From Allobosea robiniae (lineage in GTDB: Bacteria > Pseudomonadota > Alphaproteobacteria > Rhizobiales > Beijerinckiaceae): DNA of 64,000 nucleotides. Below are positions 60,373 to 64,000 of this stretch, one piece after another. The position numbers and the translations under genes are program-made. The notes beneath the pieces are model-generated. The model had not been told where the DNA came from and searched no databases. It worked only from the letters and a program-made list of their open reading frames with translations. Position 1 is the stretch's first letter; every line of letters begins with the position of its first letter. The stretch covers positions 372,001 through 436,000 of the forward strand of contig NZ_FNBZ01000001.1 of NCBI RefSeq assembly GCF_900102525.1, given 5' to 3'.

Positions 60373-61410
60373 ATGCGCCCGAACTATCCGAGCGGGAAGG
60401 ATCTGCTGAGCGCCGATGCCGTCTCGCGCTTCGATCTCGACGACATCATCGCGCGCGCCGAGCGGCATCTCCACGAAGAAGAGCTGGAAAAAGCCGGCCT
60501 GCCCCTGCCCGAGCAGCCGCCCGCCCCGCGCCGCCGGCCGAAGGTGATCGCCACCCTGTTCGACCAGCGCAGCACCCGCACCCGCCTCGGCTTCCAGACC
60601 GCGGCCGCCCGGCTCGGCCACCAGTCGATCGACGCCTATGATACCGACCGCAGCCGCATGGGCACCGATACCGGCGAATCGATCGAGGACCATATCCATA
60701 CGGTCGAGCTCTACAGCGACGTGCTGATCGTGCGCTCGCATATGGAGGACATGCCCTACCGCGTCGGGCGGCTGAGCTATCTGCCGGTCATCAATGCCGG
60801 CAACGGCGCCGACGAGCACCCGACCCAGGCTCTGGTCGACATCTTCGCGATCCGACAGATGCGCGGCGCGATCGAGAATCTCAGCATCGCCCTGTCGAGC
60901 GATTCACGCGCCCGCTTCGCGATCTCCTTCGTGAAGATGCTGCGCCTTTCCCCGCCGAAGCGCTTCACGCTGTGCTGCCTGCCGGATACGCCGCTCAACC
61001 CGGCGATGCGCGAGGCGATGACCGTGCTCGCCGATCTCGGCACGCAGGTCGGGCTCGTCCACGACATCCGCCATACGCTCGACCATGACGTGCTCAGCAT
61101 CCAGATGCAGGACATGAGCAAATTCGCCCACGCCTCCCTCGGCAATGAAGCCGTCGACAAGGAAAAAGAGAGCGAGCCCTTCACACTGACCGCCCGCAAG
61201 GTCCTGGATGCCCGTTCGGACACACTGATCCTCAACCCTCTTCCGCGCTTCTCGGAGCTCGACACCTCATGCGACAGCCTCCCGAACGCAGGCTATTTCC
61301 GCCAGGTCCAGCTCTCCGTGCCGATGCGAATGGCCATCCTGGAGCGCATGTTGCTGGGCATTCCCTGGACGGGGCAGGTCGAGGATTTCCGGCCTTCCTC
61401 GGGTGGATGA
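60373..61410 (+). CDS. Atypical aspartate/ornithine carbamoyltransferase-family protein
   Basis: 345 residues in the transcarbamylase fold. The carbamoyl phosphate motif STRTR (67-71) and HPTQALVDIF (149-158) are intact, so carbamoyl phosphate binding is likely. Second-substrate residues differ from aspartate transcarbamylase: the 80s-loop KGE(S/T) is TGES (100-103), missing the lysine that reaches from the neighbouring subunit, and HPLPR is NPLPR (288-292). The C-terminal YFRQVQLSVPMRMAILERML resembles PyrB. No pyrimidine or arginine genes are near. It overlaps an EamA transporter by 4 bp. Its acceptor substrate is unknown, and an unusual amine or amino acid is plausible. Confidence 0.8.
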   Translation: MRPNYPSGKDLLSADAVSRFDLDDIIARAERHLHEEELEKAGLPLPEQPPAPRRRPKVIATLFDQRSTRTRLGFQTAAARLGHQSIDAYDTDRSRMGTDTGESIEDHIHTVELYSDVLIVRSHMEDMPYRVGRLSYLPVINAGNGADEHPTQALVDIFAIRQMRGAIENLSIALSSDSRARFAISFVKMLRLSPPKRFTLCCLPDTPLNPAMREAMTVLADLGTQVGLVHDIRHTLDHDVLSIQMQDMSKFAHASLGNEAVDKEKESEPFTLTARKVLDARSDTLILNPLPRFSELDTSCDSLPNAGYFRQVQLSVPMRMAILERMLLGIPWTGQVEDFRPSSGG

Positions 61411-62312
61411 GCGCCTATCTCGCCTCCTATCTCGCGATCGCTCTCTCCATCCGGCTGCTCTCGGGCTATCTCACCGTCATCGAGATCGGGCTCTTGCGCT
61501 CGATCGGCAGCCTTGCCATCGCAGGCTCGGCCGTCTGGGCCGGTGGAGCGGAACAGCGTCGCACCATTCTCCCCCCGAAGCTGCGCGAGGATATCGCCCG
61601 CAGCATCCTGCATCTCGTCGGCTCGCTCGCGCTGATCTGGAGCCTGGCGCACCTGCCGCTCGCGCTCGTCACCACCATCGAGTTCACCGGTCCGCTCTTC
61701 GCAGGCGTATTGCTCTTCCTGGTCCTGCGCCGCCGACCCGGCACCGGTGCAACCGTCGGCCTTGCCGTGCTCGCGACCGGGATCGGCTTGCTGGTGTTCA
61801 GGCTCGACGCCGTCCCCAATCGCGACCTCGCCATCGCCATCGGCGCCGTCGCGGCGCTGACCAGCACCAATCTCATGCTGGCACGGCTGGCGGCACAGCG
61901 CAGCACGCTGTCCATCGTGCTGCTGATGCATACGATCCAGCTGCCGCTTTATCTGCTGCTCTGGTTCTTCGTGCCGGAGCAGTGGTCGCCGCCGCCGCAG
62001 CCGTACCGGCTGGCCTTCGCCTTGCCCGAGCTTGCCGTGATCGGCGGCGCCGTGCTCGCGCTGATCGTCGGCGGCTTCGTCTCGCAGGCCGCGCTCGCCA
62101 ACGCCTCCCGCCATGCCACGCCGCTGCAACTCTGCAGCGGCGACACCCTGCGCGTGCCGCTGATCACGCTCGCCGCCTATCTGCTGCTGGCGGAATTGCC
62201 GCCGGCCGAGCTTCTGCTGCCGGGGCTCTGGGTCCTCTGCGGCGTCGTCATCACCAGTTTGCCGGCCGCCCCCGGATCGAAGCTGCGCCCGGAACAGGCC
62301 GGGCGCGCCTAG
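61407..62312 (+). CDS. EamA/DMT-family transporter
   Basis: 301 residues with about ten hydrophobic segments and two EamA repeats, typical of drug/metabolite exporters. It starts at ATG 61407, overlapping the carbamoyltransferase stop by 4 bp, so the two are translationally coupled. This pairing suggests that the transporter handles the substrate or product of the carbamoyltransferase. EamA proteins commonly export amino acids, nucleotides or amines. The substrate is not readable from sequence. Confidence 0.87.
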   Translation: MSAYLASYLAIALSIRLLSGYLTVIEIGLLRSIGSLAIAGSAVWAGGAEQRRTILPPKLREDIARSILHLVGSLALIWSLAHLPLALVTTIEFTGPLFAGVLLFLVLRRRPGTGATVGLAVLATGIGLLVFRLDAVPNRDLAIAIGAVAALTSTNLMLARLAAQRSTLSIVLLMHTIQLPLYLLLWFFVPEQWSPPPQPYRLAFALPELAVIGGAVLALIVGGFVSQAALANASRHATPLQLCSGDTLRVPLITLAAYLLLAELPPAELLLPGLWVLCGVVITSLPAAPGSKLRPEQAGRA

Positions 62313-62322
62313 AAACGCGAGG

Positions 62323-63063
62323 TCAGGGCGCGATCTCGAAGATCACGTTGACCTGCGTCCGGTAGGTGCTCTCGCCGCTTTCCAGAGGCACGGAGGCATC
62401 CTTCGCCGCCATGCGCACGCCACCGCCATAGGGCATCGGGCGCGGCATGATCGATTGCTCCTCGATCGACAGGATCTTGCCGAGCTTCACATCGGCCGCT
62501 TCCGCCAAAGTCTTGGCGCGTGCCACCGCATCGGCAACGGCGCGCTTGCGCGCCTCGGTGAGCGTCGGCTTGATATCGTCCTTGACGAAGGCGATGCCGC
62601 CGCCCTGGTTGACGCCGAGCCCCACCACCTTGTCGAGAATGCCGCCGGCATCCGCGAGATTGCGGACACGGACAGTCACCGCGTTGCTGACGCTGTAGCC
62701 CGCGATCTTCGGCTCGCCATTGCGGTCCTTGCCCGGCTGGGTATAGCGCGGCTGGATGTTGAGGCCCGCGGTCTGGAGATCGCGCTCGGCGATTCCGGCT
62801 TCCTTCAGCGCGGCCAGCACCTGCTTCATCGCCTCGTTGTTGGCGGTGAGTGCCGCTCGGGCCGTATCGGCCTCGCGCAGGACGGTGAGGTTGAGGATCG
62901 CCATGTCCGGCGCGACGCCGACCTCGCCTTCCCCGATCACGCTGATGCGCGGGCTCGGCTGCTGACCGGCCGGATTCTGCTGGGCCATCGCGGGAGCGGA
63001 GAGCAGCGCGGCGGCGCCGACGAGCACGGTTCCGGCCAGAGCGAAGGCAAGGCGATTCGACAT
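62323..63063 (-). CDS. SIMPL-domain (DUF541) periplasmic protein
   Basis: 246 residues. Signal peptide MSNRLAFALAGTVLVGAAALLSAPAMAQ, then a SIMPL/DUF541 domain (ISVIGEGEVGVAPDMAILNLTVLREADTARAALTANNEAM and GYSVSNAVTVRVRNLADAGGILDKVV). Related to mammalian SIMPL and the Brucella periplasmic immunogen BP26; these form oligomeric rings in the periplasm, function unclear. It is convergent with the EamA gene, 10 bp apart. Confidence 0.9.
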   Translation of the reverse strand: MSNRLAFALAGTVLVGAAALLSAPAMAQQNPAGQQPSPRISVIGEGEVGVAPDMAILNLTVLREADTARAALTANNEAMKQVLAALKEAGIAERDLQTAGLNIQPRYTQPGKDRNGEPKIAGYSVSNAVTVRVRNLADAGGILDKVVGLGVNQGGGIAFVKDDIKPTLTEARKRAVADAVARAKTLAEAADVKLGKILSIEEQSIMPRPMPYGGGVRMAAKDASVPLESGESTYRTQVNVIFEIAP

Positions 63064-63163
63064 GATGTCTCCTGATCTGCCGGCTCCATCGGCCGGCCGC
63101 GCATCCGAGCCGGGACATCTTGTCGAAATTATCACGATGCGACGCGGCAGGCCGCCGCGCCGG

Positions 63164-64000
63164 CTATTCCTCCACCAGCCGCCGCGCGATGACCTGCGCC
63201 TGGATCTCGGCCGCGCCCTCGAAGATGTTGAGGATGCGGGCGTCGCAGAGCACGCGGCTGACCGGATATTCCAGCGCGAAGCCGTTGCCGCCATGGATCT
63301 GGAGTGCGTTGTCGGCGGCTGCCCAGGCGACGCGGGCGCCGAGCAGCTTGGCCATGCCGGCCTCGAGGTCGCAGCGCCGGTCGGCATCCTTCTCGCGGGC
63401 GGCGAAATAGGTGAGCTGGCGGGCGATCAGGATCTCGGCCGCCATCATCGCGAGCTTGTCGGCGACACGGGGGAAAGCGATCAGCGGCTTGCCGAACTGG
63501 ATGCGCTCCTGCGCATAGCGCAAGCCGAGATCGAAGGCCGACTGCGCCACGCCGATGGCGCGCGCGGCAGTCTGGATGCGGGCCGCCTCGAAGGTCTGCA
63601 TCAATTGCTTGAAGCCCTGGCCCGGCACGCCGCCGAGCAGGTTTTCGCCCTTGACCTCGAAGCCGTCGAAGGCGAGCTCGTATTCCTTCATGCCGCGATA
63701 GCCGAGCACCTCGATCTCGCCGCCGGTGAGGCCTGCGACCGGGAAGGGATCGGCATCGCTGCCGCGCGGCTTCTCGGCGATCAGCATCGAGAGGCCCTTG
63801 TAGCCGGGCTCCGTGGGATCGGTGCGCACCAGCAGCGTCATGATGTCGGCGCGGACGGGATGGGTGATCCAGGTCTTGTTGCCATGGACCTTCCAGACAT
63901 CGCCCTCCTTCACCGCCCTGGTTCGCAGAGAGGCGAGGTCGGAGCCGGTATTGGGCTCAGTGAAGACGGCGGTCGGCAGGACCTCGCCGGAAGCGATCTT
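63164..64000 (-). CDS. Acyl-CoA dehydrogenase, C-terminal part
   Basis: The C-terminal 278 residues; the N-terminus lies beyond the right edge. The FAD signature [12 protein letters not shown] is visible, followed by NKTWITHP, the middle beta-domain, and the C-terminal helical bundle with [34 protein letters not shown] and the signature [34 protein letters not shown], where E in IFEGAAEIQ is the usual catalytic-base position. It oxidises an acyl-CoA; IVD/SCAD/isobutyryl-type specificity is not decidable. Acts with electron-transfer flavoprotein. Confidence 0.93.
   Translation of the reverse strand, partial: KIASGEVLPTAVFTEPNTGSDLASLRTRAVKEGDVWKVHGNKTWITHPVRADIMTLLVRTDPTEPGYKGLSMLIAEKPRGSDADPFPVAGLTGGEIEVLGYRGMKEYELAFDGFEVKGENLLGGVPGQGFKQLMQTFEAARIQTAARAIGVAQSAFDLGLRYAQERIQFGKPLIAFPRVADKLAMMAAEILIARQLTYFAAREKDADRRCDLEAGMAKLLGARVAWAAADNALQIHGGNGFALEYPVSRVLCDARILNIFEGAAEIQAQVIARRLVEE

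Overview
The window is high-GC chromosomal DNA of an alphaproteobacterium, most likely in the order Hyphomicrobiales (Rhizobiales). A Bosea- or Methylobacterium-like genome is my best guess, but the genus is inference. The indicators are a single long RelA/SpoT homologue next to rpoZ, the pdxJ-acpS-lepB-rnc-era block, a Porin_2-type outer-membrane porin, a DUF2336 protein, a ParC with the alphaproteobacterial HPHGDQS active-site neighbourhood, a Mg-type HemB with an Irr/ICE-like box in front of it, and several families of palindromic intergenic repeats. Most of the DNA is core or ordinary metabolic genome. I see no phage, plasmid, IS element, CRISPR array, tRNA or rRNA.

Layout. 1-8 kb: the start of a 3-hydroxyisobutyryl-CoA hydrolase-like gene (runs off the left edge), hemB, an orphan LivH-type permease fused to a lipoprotein-like domain, threonine ammonia-lyase, an RDD membrane protein, the Bpt aminoacyl-tRNA-protein transferase, and a three-gene RraA / SAF / UxaA sugar-acid-type operon. 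8-16.5 kb: a small Cys-containing membrane protein with a PepSY reductase-like protein, a DUF2336 protein, a small outer-membrane barrel protein, parC, recO, and a tautomerase/LysR divergent pair. 16.5-29 kb is housekeeping: rsh, rpoZ, a HerA-like ATPase, pdxJ-acpS, aqpZ (opposite strand), lepB-rnc-era, an acetyltransferase, a NYN-domain protein, smpB and dapA. 29-36 kb: a lytic transglycosylase, then an M20 amidohydrolase / MFS / MarR / alpha-beta hydrolase group with a clear operator. 35-47 kb is envelope: an HhH membrane protein with a modular OmpA protein, a major porin with a structured leader, and tamA-tamB. 47-58 kb: a hydratase, a DUF4142 protein, an alkylsulfatase-type metallo-beta-lactamase protein, a complete Liv ABC transporter (livK-H-M-G-F), and genes for an alcohol dehydrogenase, a type III CoA-transferase and a MaoC-type hydratase that look like a catabolic cassette fed by that transporter. 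58-64 kb: a decayed cpdB remnant, a GGDEF-EAL protein, an atypical carbamoyltransferase coupled to an EamA transporter, a SIMPL-domain protein, and an acyl-CoA dehydrogenase cut by the right edge.

The most interesting signals are the carbamoyltransferase-EamA pair, whose substrate-loop residues differ from aspartate transcarbamylase; the lipoprotein-LivH fusion; the four-module OmpA protein; the MarR-type palindrome in the spacer of the M20 promoter; the hairpin in the porin leader; the cpdB pseudogene; and a dispersed repeat whose stems show compensatory changes between copies. No single system here is clearly unprecedented.
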